Shown one piece after another: positions 46,446 through 57,790 of a stretch of 64,000 nucleotides of DNA. Under the pieces are notes generated by a model. That model was not told the DNA's origin and did no database searches. It saw nothing but the letters and a program-made list of their open reading frames with translations. Where the stretch lies: the NCBI GenBank assembly GCA_030737875.1, contig CM060919.1, positions 804,185,160 to 804,249,159 on the forward strand, written 5' to 3'. Positions within the stretch are counted from its first letter, which is position 1. Each line of letters begins with the position of its first letter. The stretch comes from Allium sativum. Taxonomy: Eukaryota; Streptophyta; Magnoliopsida; Asparagales; Amaryllidaceae. A program made the translations under genes and the position numbers.

Positions 46446-47674
46446 TGATCGCTGCTTTTCTATGAATCAGTAAAGCGCGACATTTAAATTAAATTCTGCA
46501 AGCATACAGGTATGTAGCATACAGGTCGAACACAGGGAGGTGTTAATAAAAATTATTATCTATTTATTCTTGGGCGAGTTAGATGAAGTTTGGAGTTGTT
46601 GTTTTTTTTATGTTGTTGAAATTACTCTGAATCTAATCAGTATCAAATTCAACAATTGAAAAGAAAAGGAACAATTACTAGAAAAAGAGAATAACAACTA
46701 GAATAATAACAGAAATTAAAAGTAGGATTCATGTTGAAACTAATCAACAGTGAATCGCTAACAAGCAGTAATAAAAGACAATAACAATATGCATTCTACC
46801 CAAACCTAATTAGGTAGATAACACAAATTGTTATGAAATAACAATAAAACTAGAAAAAAGAAAAGACTTTTATTAGAACAAAAGAGAATACAGAATAGAA
46901 AAATGAATGGCATTTACAATGGGACATCATGTATATTTATAGAGATGTAGACCAAATCCTAATCAAATCAATGACTAAATGGCCCTCTTTTCCCAAGAAG
47001 TAATATCATATCTCTTGCCTTCCTTGACCAAGCTTGATTGGAAAGCAAATCACGGTGAATATCTTCCAAATCTTCCCTATCTTCCATGTGGTAAATTGAT
47101 TGATTGATTGATTGATTGATGAGCAGATTGTATGTGATTAATTCTTCCAAACAAGGATACTCATTAGACTCCAAAGGCAACAAGGGATAAAATCTTCAAA
47201 ATTGATCTTTTCTTGGCAATATTTCTATCAGAAATTCTTTTAATTGGAAATTGAAAAATGAATGTTCTGAATTAATTTCCATGACTACTCCTGAAATGTC
47301 TATTAGTGAATATCATACATACACATGAATATGTATATATATATAATATAACACTAATTAATATATTCTTCATAGCAAAGGGCCAGTGTGAACGCGTTCT
47401 GTTCTTTGGCAAAAATTGAGCTCGACGGGGATCGAACTTAGGTCTCTCAGTACAAATTTCCATGCAATTACCAGTGAGCTACAACGTCTTTTGTAATTGA
47501 GGTGGCTTTAATACGGGGAAGTAGCTTTTTATCTGTAGTTGGCCTTTAATTTGAAACGAAGGAGGCATTTCTTGACATCCTGTAAAAACATACAAAAGTA
47601 ATCAAAGTATCATTTATTTATTTACAAAAGATAAAATATACGAGCATAAAATAAACACATTTCTATGTTAATCA
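46446..47674 (-). repeat. 5' LTR of the Athila-type element
   Basis: 1229 bp, ending TTAATCA at 47674, then GCAGA (47675-47679). It differs from the 3' LTR by a longer (GATT)n run near 47097-47120, a GTTGTT insertion near 46595 and a few substitutions. Confidence 0.93.
47410..47488 (-). other. tRNA-like sequence, second copy
   Basis: Same A-box (47471-47481) and B-box (47429-47437) matches as at 37340-37410, as expected for an LTR component. Confidence 0.5.
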
Positions 47675-47679
47675 GCAGA

Positions 47680-48877
47680 CAAGACTAGATGTACCCTAAA
47701 TACTACCTTTCCCCAATTGATCGGCTCCATATTCCGTAAATACCCTGTGTCGGCCCCACAGTATGGTGTATTACTTCCTAAAGTGGCAACCTACAGAAGG
47801 ACATAGACCTATTTATTGGTGCTACAGCGGATTATTTTCCACAGATGCAGGCCGTACTCATGCACACACATGAGTTCGTTGGAACGCACCAGTACACACC
47901 TCCTCTCAGATGAACCTCTTATAATCAGTTCAGTAAGCGTGCCCTGACCCCAACCTAGTGCGGGGCCCTCCTTTAATACTAGAATGGATTACTGACTAAT
48001 ATGAGTCCCACACAACAGATGTCACAAGCCAACCCTTACAGATCCTGTGTCCCCAATTAACTAGGATTTTGACAGGTTATGCCTAACAGATTCACAAAAC
48101 CCCCTACAGATTCACGGGTTAAACTTTACATGTTAACGGGTCCATATAACCCCAACAGATTTAACAGGTTAAGTTTTCTAAATTAACAGGTTTATATAAC
48201 CCCCACATATTTAACAGGTTTACTTAACCCCACAGATTTAACATGCTTACTTAACTCCAAAGATTTAACTGGCTTACTTAACCCCACATATTTAACAGGC
48301 TTACTTAACCCCGTAGATTTAACAAGCTTACTTAACCCCCACATACTTAATGGGTTTACTTAACCCCACAGATTTAACAGGCTCATACAATCCTTATGGA
48401 TTCAAAAAGGTTAAGTATTACAAGTTCATTGCCACACATGCATTTATGGTTATAATGTGCTAGACCTCCCGCATTAAGTCTACCACTTGTGGATGTTGGA
48501 TATGTCAGTCGGGTCTGGGCAGACTTCTTTCAAAAGTCAGACTTAACCTCGTGTCTTAGCACCATCACGTCTTTATGCACTTAGACTCCTCACATTAGAT
48601 TCACTACTTGTAGTCACTGGATATGCCGAGCGGGTCCGGGCAGACTTCTACCACAAATGTAATCTAACCTCGTGTCTAAGCGCGGTTACAGTTACTTATT
48701 ACTGTAAATCCAGGCATTTCCATTATTAACCAATTATACCTCTTTCATTATTGGTTTTCATTCCCCTTTCCCAATTCATGTTCATCATGTACCGCATGCC
48801 TCAAATTAGGATATAAATCACTATATGATTTATGCCTAGATCCATATTCATATTTTCAATTCAAGTTATGCCCAAAT
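47680..48877 (-). repeat. 5' LTR of the chromovirus, second part, truncated
   Basis: It resumes the LTR after the Athila insertion and follows 15860-17054 of the left LTR, including the 27-bp minisatellite (about 48070-48390) and the 120-bp duplication (48456-48686). Similarity stops after TATGCCCAAAT at 48877. The last 1.1 kb of the LTR is not found in the window. Confidence 0.85.
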
Positions 48878-48965
48878 AAATGAACAACCCGACATAATAA
48901 ATGCCCAAGGCCCATGTTATCGGGTAAACCCGAATACAAATAAATGAACAACCCGACATAATACT
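48874..48965. repeat. Direct repeat at the LTR/LINE junction
   Basis: AAATAAATGAACAACCCGAC followed by ATAATA occurs at about 48874 and again at about 48938, with TGCCCAAGGCCCATG...GGGTAAACCCGAATAC between. Confidence 0.85.
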
Positions 48966-49093
48966 AGGATAACAGAAACCCTAGCCGCCACTTTCACTCG
49001 AACAAACCTAAGCTCAAAAAACTCAAAAATGGTGGATGGGGATGATAATCCACCAACATTAATCTCTAATCATGGAAATCTTCATGGAGGTTT

Positions 49094-50500
49094 CTAGACG
49101 TACTCTTCACTGTCCTTGAACTTCCTCTTGAGAGCGTTAGGGTTGTTTGAGTCGATGATATCCCTGTCTTCGAAGCTTCTAATAGCATAAACTTCAGATC
49201 TGCTCTTATTCATGTTCAACAAGCTATCGTATTCTTCTCTATGGCTCCTGAAGCTCAGATCTGCTTGTAATAGATTATTGCCGCTGCTCTCTCCTTTTTC
49301 CCAGCAAGATAAGTGATAGATTTGGTTGTTAATCCTGCTTTTATAGTGATTATCACCAATTTTGTGTAAAAAGCTTCTGTCTTTATCGATCTTCTTTAGA
49401 TTGTTATTGATTTTATGAGATGACCAATAGATTTTACTATTCTCCAAGATTTTGTGAAGCTCTGGATCACTATTGAAGTGGTCTCTGACTGATTCAGGTA
49501 AGAAATAATTAGTGTCCAAATTTTGAATAAAAAATGGATGACAATAATCAGTAACCTGTTTACTTCCCTTGCGGAAATAATTTCTGTGGTCAGTTTTGGA
49601 TCTCACTTCAGAAAGGATACCGGAGTTACATTTCCTGTTTTCATTACTATCTGAATCACTTCTGGATGGAAAGTTGTCTCTGGTACCTGTAACAGGTGAT
49701 GGCCAACTATTATTGTTCATAGTATTAAATATATTTCTTTGATTATTGAGGTTAATCTGGACCCTTCCCTTGCAGATCTGTTGTCTGTTATCAGGGTTGA
49801 GATGATTTTCCCCAGACAGTAAGTCAGAGTAATTGGATTTGTCCTTGTTGCCTGCATTTCCCTGTTCTCCGGAATGTGTAGCTCGAGTGTGGATATTAAG
49901 CTTGTGTAAGCTTTGCTTACCATTTAGTAAGAAATCTTCAACATTATTATTGTGATCATCATCCTTACTAGTAATCCCTTGATTAATTGTGCATTCAATC
50001 TTCTGTCTATTTGCTTTTTTCAAAATAATTTGACTGTCTGCAAGAATATTCCTCCATAGTTGATAACTACTCATAACTTTATTAGAGTGTAGTCTTTCAT
50101 TTCTCTCTTTCCAAATGTAGAAAACCACAGCAGTAAGGAAAACACAAGCCTTAATAAATTTTTTAGACTTGGGCTTGAAGTGATTCAGAATATAATCAAT
50201 ACCACTTCTAATATCTAATGTAGGAATATACTGATTGAAACCCAAAGTACTTTTAGCATTATACCAGATGTACTGGGAATATTCACAATCAAAAAATAAA
50301 TGCTTGGAGCTTTCTAAATCTTTTTTGCAAAGAAAACAAATATTATCCAAATCTTTACCCCATTTACAGCATCTATCCTTTGTTGGTAATTTGTTAAGAG
50401 CAAAAAAAGCACAGTGAGCCATTTTTGGGAAATTTGACTTACACCAAATAACTTTGTGCCATTCTGCCTCAACTTCCTCCCCTTTAATACATTCCCGCAT
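49094..50500 (-). pseudogene. LINE ORF2 end: zf-RVT domain and unusual C-terminal extension
   Basis: A 468-codon open frame. Near its start KMAHCAFFALNKLPTKDRCC, ICFLCKKDLESSKHLFFDCE and YSQYIWYNAKSTLGF form the zinc-binding reverse-transcriptase region (zf-RVT) found at the end of plant LINE ORF2. After about residue 190 comes a 270-residue hydrophilic, Asn/Ser/Lys-rich stretch with no RNase H or other motif I know, ending PNALKRKFKDSEEYV. That the longest open stretch of the LINE lies here is notable. Confidence 0.8.
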
Positions 50501-50940
50501 TTTTTAAAAGAAAATTTATTATCTTTGCATAATTTCAGAGCTAATTTATCTTTGAAGCTGCTTTGATCAATTTTAATGCTGCTGATAGCTTCTTTATAAA
50601 TGAGAGCAGCAGTATAATTATGAAAGCTCCAACAATTATTAACAATGATACTATCAACTTTATCATTTATACCCCCGAAAATATAAAGATTGTTCCAACC
50701 CAAGAGATTAATAAGTGAATTGCCATAAATCCAAGGATCAAACAACAGACTAATATGGTTATCATCTCTTAATTTCGTATCAATTAATTTTCTGCCCACA
50801 TCCCTACAGTCAAGAATGTTCTTCCAAACATAAGAGTGTTGGCTGTCTTTTCTAATAATCAAGAAATTCTTATTTTTAAGATATTTGGCTTTCATCCATC
50901 TAGCCCACAATGATTTACCCTCAACAAATTTCCAAAACAA
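50501..50940 (-). pseudogene. LINE ORF2, region between RT and zf-RVT
   Basis: A frame from 50940 reads WKFVEGKSLWARWMKAKYLK, RKDSQHSYVWKNILDCRDVG and SLLFDPWIYGNSLINLLGWN, the connecting region (W...KYL....S..WK.IL..R....) of plant LINE polymerases. It overlaps the next frame, showing a frameshift near 50500. Confidence 0.78.
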
Positions 50941-51210
50941 CTTAAATTTGTAAACCTCAGAAATGTCCCTAATATTTCTGAGCCCTAAACCACCAAATTT
51001 CTTAGGTTTGCAAACTTTGTCCCAAGATAATTTATGTTGTTTGCCTCTCCAAATAAAGTTAGAACATAATTTTTCAATTTTTTGAATAATACTAGAGGGG
51101 ATGTTATGGGTTTGGGTCTAGTAGATGATAACTGCCATGGTGACTGTATGAGTGAGTTCCATCCTACCAGCCATAGACAATAATTTACTAGACCATCCTT
51201 CTAGTTTTCC

Positions 51211-52542
51211 CTAAATAATATCAATTAAACTAGAGCAATCTCTGTCTTTAACCTGATTAATACGAAGAGGAAGGCCAAGATATTTGACTGGTAACTTACC
51301 CTCTTTGTATTTCAAAACATTCAGAATGTCCTCTTTATTAGAAGCATCTTTACTGAAATAAATTTTACTTTTATTAGAGTTAACAGTGAGGCCAGCAAAT
51401 TTTTCCATATTATCCAAAAATTTACAAATGGTTAGAGCATTAATCCTTTCAGCTTTAAGGAAAAGGAGCATGTCATCAGCATATAATAAATGAGTTATAT
51501 GGCTTATTTCTATTAATTGGCTTAATGTTTCCCCTGGCCAACTCAATTTCCATTTGAATTGTGAAATATTCCATAACAATGGAAAATAAATAGGGTGACA
51601 AGGGATCACCTTTTCTTACTCCTCTATTTCTATGTATAAATCCTTTTAAGGATCGATTAATCATGATAGAATAAGTCACATTTGTTATGCACTCTTTAAT
51701 TAACCCACCAAACATCATTAAAGCCCATCCTTTGCATAATGAAAATGATAAAATCTCTGTTAATCTTATCAAAAGCTTTATGAAAGTCAATCTTAATACA
51801 CATGAGATTTTTATTCTTCTTATTAAAATATTTTATAAGCTCATGAGCTAATAAGGTATTTTCTGAAATTAATCTCCCTGGAATAAAAACACTCTGATTT
51901 TCAGAGATAATAAATTTAAGAAAATACTTCATCCTGTTACATAGGAAAGAAGAAATAATCTTATATATAAAATCGCAGCAAGTTATGGGCCTGTAATCTT
52001 CAAGCCCAAGAGTGTTTCCATTCTTGGAATAAGAGTTAAAAAAGTATGATTTGAATTTTTTAACAGCTTACCAGAATTAAAAAATTCTGAAATAGAATCA
52101 CTTAAAGGGCCTTGAATTTCAGTCCAGTGAGTTTATAAAATTTTGCTCCAAATCCATCAGGCCTAGGACTTTTATCATTGTTAGCATGAAATATAATATT
52201 TTTAATCTCCTCAATTCTAATAGGAGCAATCAGAATATCTGCATAATTACTATTAGCAGTATATTTGAATTCAATATTAGGAAAAGAATTGCAATAGCTA
52301 GAGGAGTTATATAATGAGCTAAAATAATTAATAGCCTCTTGTTCTATGGAAGAGGCTTCATTAATTATTTTGCCATAATTATTAATTATTTTCCCAATAT
52401 CATTTCTATTCCTCCTATTAGACATTTTGGTATAAAAAAATTTACTACCCTCGTCCCCATAAGTTAACCAGTCTATTTTAGCCTTCTGCTTAACATTAAC
52501 AAGTTTAGCTTGAGCATTGAAAAATGAATCAGCTAACACCAT
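51211..52542 (-). pseudogene. LINE ORF2 reverse transcriptase, in four frames
   Basis: Segments in order along the minus strand: AKIDWLTYGDEGSKFFYTKM; NNDKSPRPDGFGAKFYK, the usual DKSPGPDGF block; NQSVFIPGRLISENTLLAHE; LMCIKIDFHKAFDKINRDFI, with the first catalytic Asp; GVRKGDPLSPYLFSIVMEYF; THLLYADDMLLFLKAERI, the catalytic ADD; and GKLPVKYLGLPLRIN. Frame breaks fall near 52102, 51932, 51790 and 51609. The motifs survive but the protein cannot be made. Confidence 0.88.
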
Positions 52543-52719
52543 GCCTGAGCAGTTATCTTCTAGTTTATCCCGAAGCTTAGCACACTCATTTCTAATAGAA
52601 CTAATATGCCCTTTATTCTTACTGCAGTTTCAATTTTTGAGGTTTGTTTTTACAATTTGCAAAGTTTTATTGAAATTTATACTGAGCAATACCAAAAAGA
52701 TTAAACTCCTATGGACAAT

Positions 52720-53484
52720 CTAATTATAACTTTCTTCATACACCCATCCATTTTTGAATCTAAAAGGAGCTTTAGGAGCATATTTATTTTCCTTAAAGGA
52801 TAATTGAATGGGTGTGTGATCACTTGAATTTTGAGGGAGAGTGCAACATTTCACACAGGAAAAAAGATTAATGAAAATCTGATTTAAGAGATCCCTATCT
52901 AATTTACAGTGAATATTTCTATATTTACCTGATTTCCATGTAAATTTATTACCATGAATGGGGGGCTCTATTAATCCAGATTTTAATAAAAAATTTAGCA
53001 ACCCTTTCCAATTTATTGAAAGGGACAAGATTGCCTCCTCTTTTTTCTGCATTGTAAAAAACAGTGTTAAAATCTCCAGTCAAAATCCATGGACTATTAG
53101 AGATGCTAAGGTGCTCAATACTGTTCCATAACTTTGTTCTGCCTTCCTCAAAATTAGAAGCATAAATAAAAGTAACCTTAATGAAAAGACCACCCTTATT
53201 TAATAAAAACAATGTATATACTGTAAATCAATAAAATAGTTAGTGAGACTCCAAATAGAAGGATTATGCATGACCATTATCCTTCCATTGCCTCCCATTC
53301 TATTATTATTGATACAATTCCAGTTAGCAAATCTTCTACTGTGCAAATCGAAATTTTTTTGATCTTGTAGTTTATGCTCTAGTAAACTTATAATTCTAGG
53401 CTTGTATTTAATTAAAAACTCAGAAAGGTCTAATTGCCTTTCAGGGGAGTTGAGCCCCCTAACATTCCAAGCTATTATATCCAT
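52720..53484 (-). pseudogene. LINE ORF2 endonuclease (EEP type)
   Basis: The start MDIIAWNVRGLNSPERQ is the standard ORF2 N-terminus. It is followed by IISLLEHKLQD, MGGNGRIMVMHNPSIWSLTN, FIYASNFEEGRTKLWNSIEH, PWILTGDFNTVFYNAEKRGG, KLDRDLLNQIFINLF and SSDHTPIQLSF, with the GDFN and SDH active-site motifs visible. Two frameshifts lie near 53200 and 53000. Confidence 0.87.
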
Positions 53485-53614
53485 ATATAAAATAAAAATT
53501 ATCTATATGAAAGGATACAACCTCTATGGTGGAGCATTGTGTTTGCTAATTCCCACCTTCATCTCCACTTGTTTGCCACTTTTTTTAAAAATTAGTACGC
53601 TCAGTGGCTTTCAA

Positions 53615-55381
53615 CTACTTTCCCCAATTGGCATTTTTGCCAATGTATTGTTTTCTGAATTCATGGTCCTTTATGTCTTCAGTTTCTTCAATTGAAGTAA
53701 TGTCTGAAAGACTTTTTGTTCTAGTCTTCTTCTTTCTCTTGTAAACAGTTGCAGGTTTGGAGGCTGCTGATGGTTTTGCAGCTGCTATTGTTTGACTCAC
53801 TGCTCTCTGCATATCAATTTCAAAGATGGATGATGGTCTCTTAGGAGCGAGCCTTTCAGAAACAAGAGAGATGTTTGTATATATGGGATCTGTTGCTAAA
53901 AGAGATGCATAGCTTGCCAACCCTTCGTTTAATTCATTAATATTCACTGTAAATGTATTAAAACTTGAATCCTTCATGTGGGTGGGGGGTTTAATAACCT
54001 GTTTTGTAATTCCCACATTAGAATTATCGTTATGAATAGGAACTGAAAGGATTTGCTCATTTGAGATTGATGGGGTTATCAACCCATCATCTCTTTTCTG
54101 ATCGACATTGGACTGCAAATTCTTGGAAAGAACAGCAGCTTCCATGAGTAATGATGAGTGATCCGGTTCAGAATTACCTGTATCTGTTGCATTATTTTCT
54201 TGAATATCCAGATTCATAGAATCTTCATTGTTGCAAGAAATGTATGCAAGGTCAGGGAAAATCGATGCGGTTACCTTAGAATTGGTCCCTGAAATGTTTG
54301 CATCAGTATTAGGATCAAGATCTGTAGATTCTTTGGGTGTGTCATTCCTTTGTTTGCTATAAACGCAATCATTCAATGAATGCCCAAAGATTTAACAGTT
54401 TATGCATCTTTCAGGGGTCGTTTCATAGGTGATTTGCTAAGATATGATATCCCCGTCATGCGTATAAACAGAGACTTCACTGGGTAGATCTGAGTCTGCA
54501 CTTATCTCTACCAAGATTCAGGCGTAACTCAATCTTGTTTCCTTAGCTGTCTGTTCATCCATCTTTATTGGATTTCCAACTAGGCTTGCTATTCCACTAA
54601 AATCTTCTTATCCTATAATCTCAAATTCAACTCGGGTAATCTTATCCATATAGGCATCGTGCTCAGTAAATATTTGTCTAATACTATCTCCTTGGTCCAT
54701 TTTTTCAGAATAATTAGTTTGTCATTTATAAAATATGGACCATCTTTCATAAGTTTTTCACAATCTTCTGAATTAGTAAACATGATTATGAAAAAACCAT
54801 TTTCCCGTGTGAAAATTTTGAAAGAACCTGTTGGATTCCATGTTCGAGCCACGAAAGCCCTAAAGTGAAAGTATGATGGCCTTTTGCCAAATACATAAGC
54901 CACGATGGCGAGCCCCCATTTTCCTTTTGTACGAATACTTGTTTCTTCAGAAACCACCACTATTCTTTCACCAACAGTCTCCACTGGTGGTATGAACTCT
55001 TGATCAAAACTTGTATCTTGACCCCGACCTTTCACCATATCCGCCCATGAAGAGACTTTAGATTCTTTAGGAAAATTAACCTTAATACTCTGTTGTGGTT
55101 CTTGCGGAATTCTGATAGGGTTCTTGGATTGCGAAGGAGCGCCATTAGAAGGGGGAAACAGCTTCTGTTTCGGTTTAGAAGGGAATTCACTGAATTTTCC
55201 AGCCCCTTTTGGAAATGAACAGAAGTATCCGGTTGTGAAAAAATGATTCTTTCCTTTCTTTCAATTCAGAACAGTTGTGAAAAAATGGTTTAGAGGAGAG
55301 GAGAGGTGATATGGAATATTCCCCCTTTCGAATGGGGTTATTGTCGAAGATTGGGTTTAGAGACGGTTTGGGATCAGCCAT
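53615..55381 (-). pseudogene. LINE ORF1 (DUF4283-type RNA-binding protein)
   Basis: It begins MADPKPSLNPIFDNNPIRKG at 55381. 55038-54613 holds the domain with WGLAIVAYVFGKRPSYFHF, TWNPTGSFKIFTRENGFFII, DCEKLMKDGPYFINDKLIIL and MPIWIRLPELNLRL. A CCHC knuckle, C-I-N-C...GH...DC, lies near 54400 and is broken by a stop. The Ser/Asn-rich tail (54376-53615) ends HEFRKQYIGKNANWGK. At least three breaks are present. Confidence 0.82.
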
Positions 55382-55400
55382 GGCTACAAAGCTTCAGATC

Positions 55401-56315
55401 TCTTTTTTTTAAAAAAACATATTTTCAGTTTTTTTATTCCACCTTTCTTCTTCTACCTATACAACACGTTTTACAATTCCTAACTACACAATTTTCTCCT
55501 TCTTCTCTCTACTGCCTAACCAATATTTTGCTCTTCGCTTACTTGCAATGTTAAAGGACAACAGAGGGAAAGCCAATGTGTTATATCAATGTAATCAGAA
55601 TCCATACAACTATCAATATGACCAAAATCAATTTGCAATACAGACCTCCTCTCTGCACACTCAAAATTCCAATTCAGGTTTACACTACAAAACCAAAATT
55701 TCTAACATTCACGGCAAAATTTAAATCATTATTAAAAAACCCAAATTTCTGCCTATGCGCATAATCTCTCGTTTCAACAAAGCTATAATGATTTGCACTA
55801 CTCGTCTCCTAGCAGTCAACTTCGATTCGGTTTTCCTAATACCTCTCCCAATATTCCAAGAAATTCAACCTTTTATATAGAGATAATAGCTTCAGAAATA
55901 ACGAAATCTAAATTGACGTCAACGAAACTCCTGAATCGTGTACTAATATACCGCCTACAAAATATCAGAAAATGCAAAAATGATCCTCTGATGAACAAGT
56001 TGAATTAGCCTTCTATTGGGTTGAGTGTTTCAAAGACAACTGAAACGTATGAGTCAAAGTGAAAGTTCATTTTGAAATTCAATTTGGGAATTATTCAATG
56101 GCCAAAGTCCACAGAATTCTCCAAGATACATTGACACTTTGAAGCAGTCTTGAAAAATAATCAATGCTAATTGTCAACGTTCGAAAGAGATAATAGTCGA
56201 GCTAGATAATTGACAACAAAGTGGTGTAAACGACATCGATTTAATACTGGATTTTAATATGTTTTCTGCGATTATATTCTTATATGATATTTTGACTTAC
56301 ATGAATTCATGTCAT
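55401..56315. other. Between LINE and Harbinger remnant
   Basis: A TTTTTTTTTAAAAAAA patch near 55403 borders the LINE 5' side. From about 55790 the plus strand may hold an earlier exon of the Harbinger ORF1, but frames are too broken to assign. The end TCATGTCATGCAG is a good splice acceptor for 56316. Confidence 0.4.
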
Positions 56316-56880
56316 GCAGCTAAACGAAGCAAATGCAATGTATATGTCTGAACATAACAACCAACGTTTCACCTTGCACAATTGCTAAGACATAATTTCA
56401 AGGAAAGAAAAATAAAGCAAAGTACGACACGAACATTCAGCAATGCTTTTTATGTCTATAGAGTCGGTAGAAGAATTTAGCCCTAGTAGCTCAGATCCAC
56501 AAGAACACAGCCCTTTTACAACTAGTTCAGGTGGCAGACCGGCGGGAAAATATAAAACCAAGAAAAAACCAACCAAAGATTATAGTTCATACTACGAACA
56601 ACTTGACGGGCGTATGGCAGCTGCGGAAGAAGCAAATAAACTCTAATGGAAATAAAAGAAGTGAAGAGAATAGAGAGAGTACAGGAAAAACAGCGACGAC
56701 ATGAAGAAGTTCAACACATGAGGATTAATGAATTAGAGTTACGAAACTGGAAGTTAGCTTGACAACAACGTGCAGATGATATTGCTCTTTTCAATTGCAA
56801 CCTAAACAACCTAAATCCATTATAAAGGTTGTATATGGAAAAGCAAATTGAGAAGTACCATAGACGCCATGGGGTGTAAT
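56316..56880 (+). pseudogene. PIF/Harbinger ORF1 (Myb/SANT-like DNA-binding partner), C-terminal part
   Basis: After a CAG acceptor the plus strand reads LNEANAMYMSEHNNQRFTLH, then SIESVEEFSPSSSDPQEHSP, GGRPAGKYKTKKKPTKDYSS and YYEQLDGRMAAAEEANKL. After a stop it continues in the style of a charged coiled coil, ending in MEKQIEKYHRRHGV. The RP-GKKKAK motif followed by a Glu/Lys/Arg-rich helix is the C-terminal region of the Harbinger accessory protein often annotated as NAM-associated or GST-T3-like. It faces the transposase at 57172-57790. Confidence 0.68.
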
Positions 56881-57171
56881 ATATTTCACTGTGTGAGTCT
56901 GATGCATTTTAGTTTTAGTTCTGAGTTGTAGACCTTGTTGTTATTTTAGTTGTTTAATTCGGTTGCATTAGGAGTTGTAGTCTTAGCTATTGACGGAAAT
57001 ATAATTTGTAGTCCTAATATTTATGCCATATCAATTTAAAATCGATTGGTTAAAGCTTACACAATAGATAAAACTCATACATATTGAAAACAAAACATAG
57101 AAAATGAGTCTTGAATCAATGCATCCATTTAGTGATTAACTATTGGTTTCCCATATGCTCCTAATATTGTT

Positions 57172-57790
57172 CCACTAGTTCTTCTCGTAGGTCTGGATGG
57201 GCCTGTGGATCTCGAACGTCTTTAATAAGTTGCAAATATTCTGCAAATGTATTTGATTCCTTATATGGTTTTTTTTTCTAAACTGCACTGCAATGTCTGG
57301 ATAGTTTCGAAGTTGAAGTTCATATCTATCTCGACTTCTTCAACAATCATATTATATAAAATAATACAATATACATGATATTAGCTAAAACTGCTTTATC
57401 ATGGTTGTATAATTTGTTTCATAATATATGGAACCTACCCTGAAGTACTCCAAATGCTTGTTCAACATCTTTCCTTAAACTCTATTGTTGTTTGGTGAAT
57501 TAGGCTTCTTTTGCCTTGTTTGGCTTTTTGTACGCTTGCACAAATATTTTCCATTTTAGATAAATTCCATCTACCAGATAATATCCAACATAATGATCTT
57601 TGTCTCCTATTATGTAGTTGCGTGGAGGTGATAGATTGTTGTACAAGTCATTAAATAAATATGACTATCGTAAAACATTAATACTGTTTAGAGAACCAAG
57701 AATGCCAAATAATGCATGTCATATGTAAAGATCAAATGAAGAAATTGCTTTCATTGTTCGTTTTTCTAAATAATATTTGAGGCATGCTTG
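57172..57790 (-). pseudogene. PIF/Harbinger DDE transposase remnant
   Basis: The minus strand reads EKRTMKAISSFDLYI, stop, HALFGILGSLNSINVL, YLFNDLYNNLSPPRNYIIGD, KDHYVGYYLVDGIYLKWKIF and RKDVEQAFGVLQG. A GTAGGT donor (57438), an intron to about 57336 and a second exon with YELQLRNYPDIAVQF and later FAEYLQLIKDVRDPQAHPDL follow. This matches EAVAS.DLWIWHAFFG.PGS.NDINVL, GYYLADGIYP and DVERAFGVLQ of plant Harbinger transposases. Stops and lost N-terminal sequence make it inactive. Confidence 0.8.

Larger units (their letters stand above)
36383..47674 (-). mobile_element. Athila-type Ty3/gypsy retrotransposon, young, nested
   Basis: LTRs at 36383-37596 and 46446-47674 start TGATCGCTGC and end TTAATCA. 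The target duplication GCAGA is present on both sides (36378-36382, 47675-47679). The primer site matches tRNA-Asp, the polypurine tract reads AGTGTGGGGGTATT, and gag, protease, RT, RNase H and integrase follow in gypsy order on the minus strand. The LTRs are nearly identical by eye, differing by a few substitutions and short repeat-length changes. Pol lies in a single frame interrupted by four stop codons, and gag is offset by one frameshift. No envelope-like frame was recognised between integrase and the 3' LTR. It splits the 5' LTR of the older chromovirus. Confidence 0.93.
15098..48877 (-). mobile_element. Ty3/gypsy chromovirus (Tekay-like), internally deleted and split by two insertions
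   Basis: The left LTR (15098-17777 plus 32522-32876) and right LTR (35598-36382 plus 47680-48877) share the same start, TGACACCC, and match along their length. The interior (32877-35597) has an initiator-Met primer site, gag, protease and the start of reverse transcriptase, then jumps to a chromodomain-like end and the polypurine tract. All are on the minus strand. A chromodomain tail and an ATTTCGGGGACGAAAT motif beside the tract point to the Tekay/Del lineage. The right LTR stops at about 48877 where LINE sequence begins. About 1.1 kb of it is missing, so this boundary is truncated. It is the oldest layer here: it hosts a CACTA in one LTR and an Athila in the other. Confidence 0.85.
48878..55400 (-). 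mobile_element. L1-type LINE retrotransposon, degraded
   Basis: The minus strand carries, in order, ORF1 (DUF4283-type domain and a CCHC knuckle) and ORF2 (endonuclease, reverse transcriptase, zf-RVT), as in plant L1 elements. All frames are interrupted. No poly(A) tail and no target duplication could be identified at the 48.88-kb end. The 5' end lies just beyond the ORF1 start at 55381. It may have inserted into the chromovirus LTR followed by deletion, because LTR sequence does not resume on its right. Confidence 0.85.
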
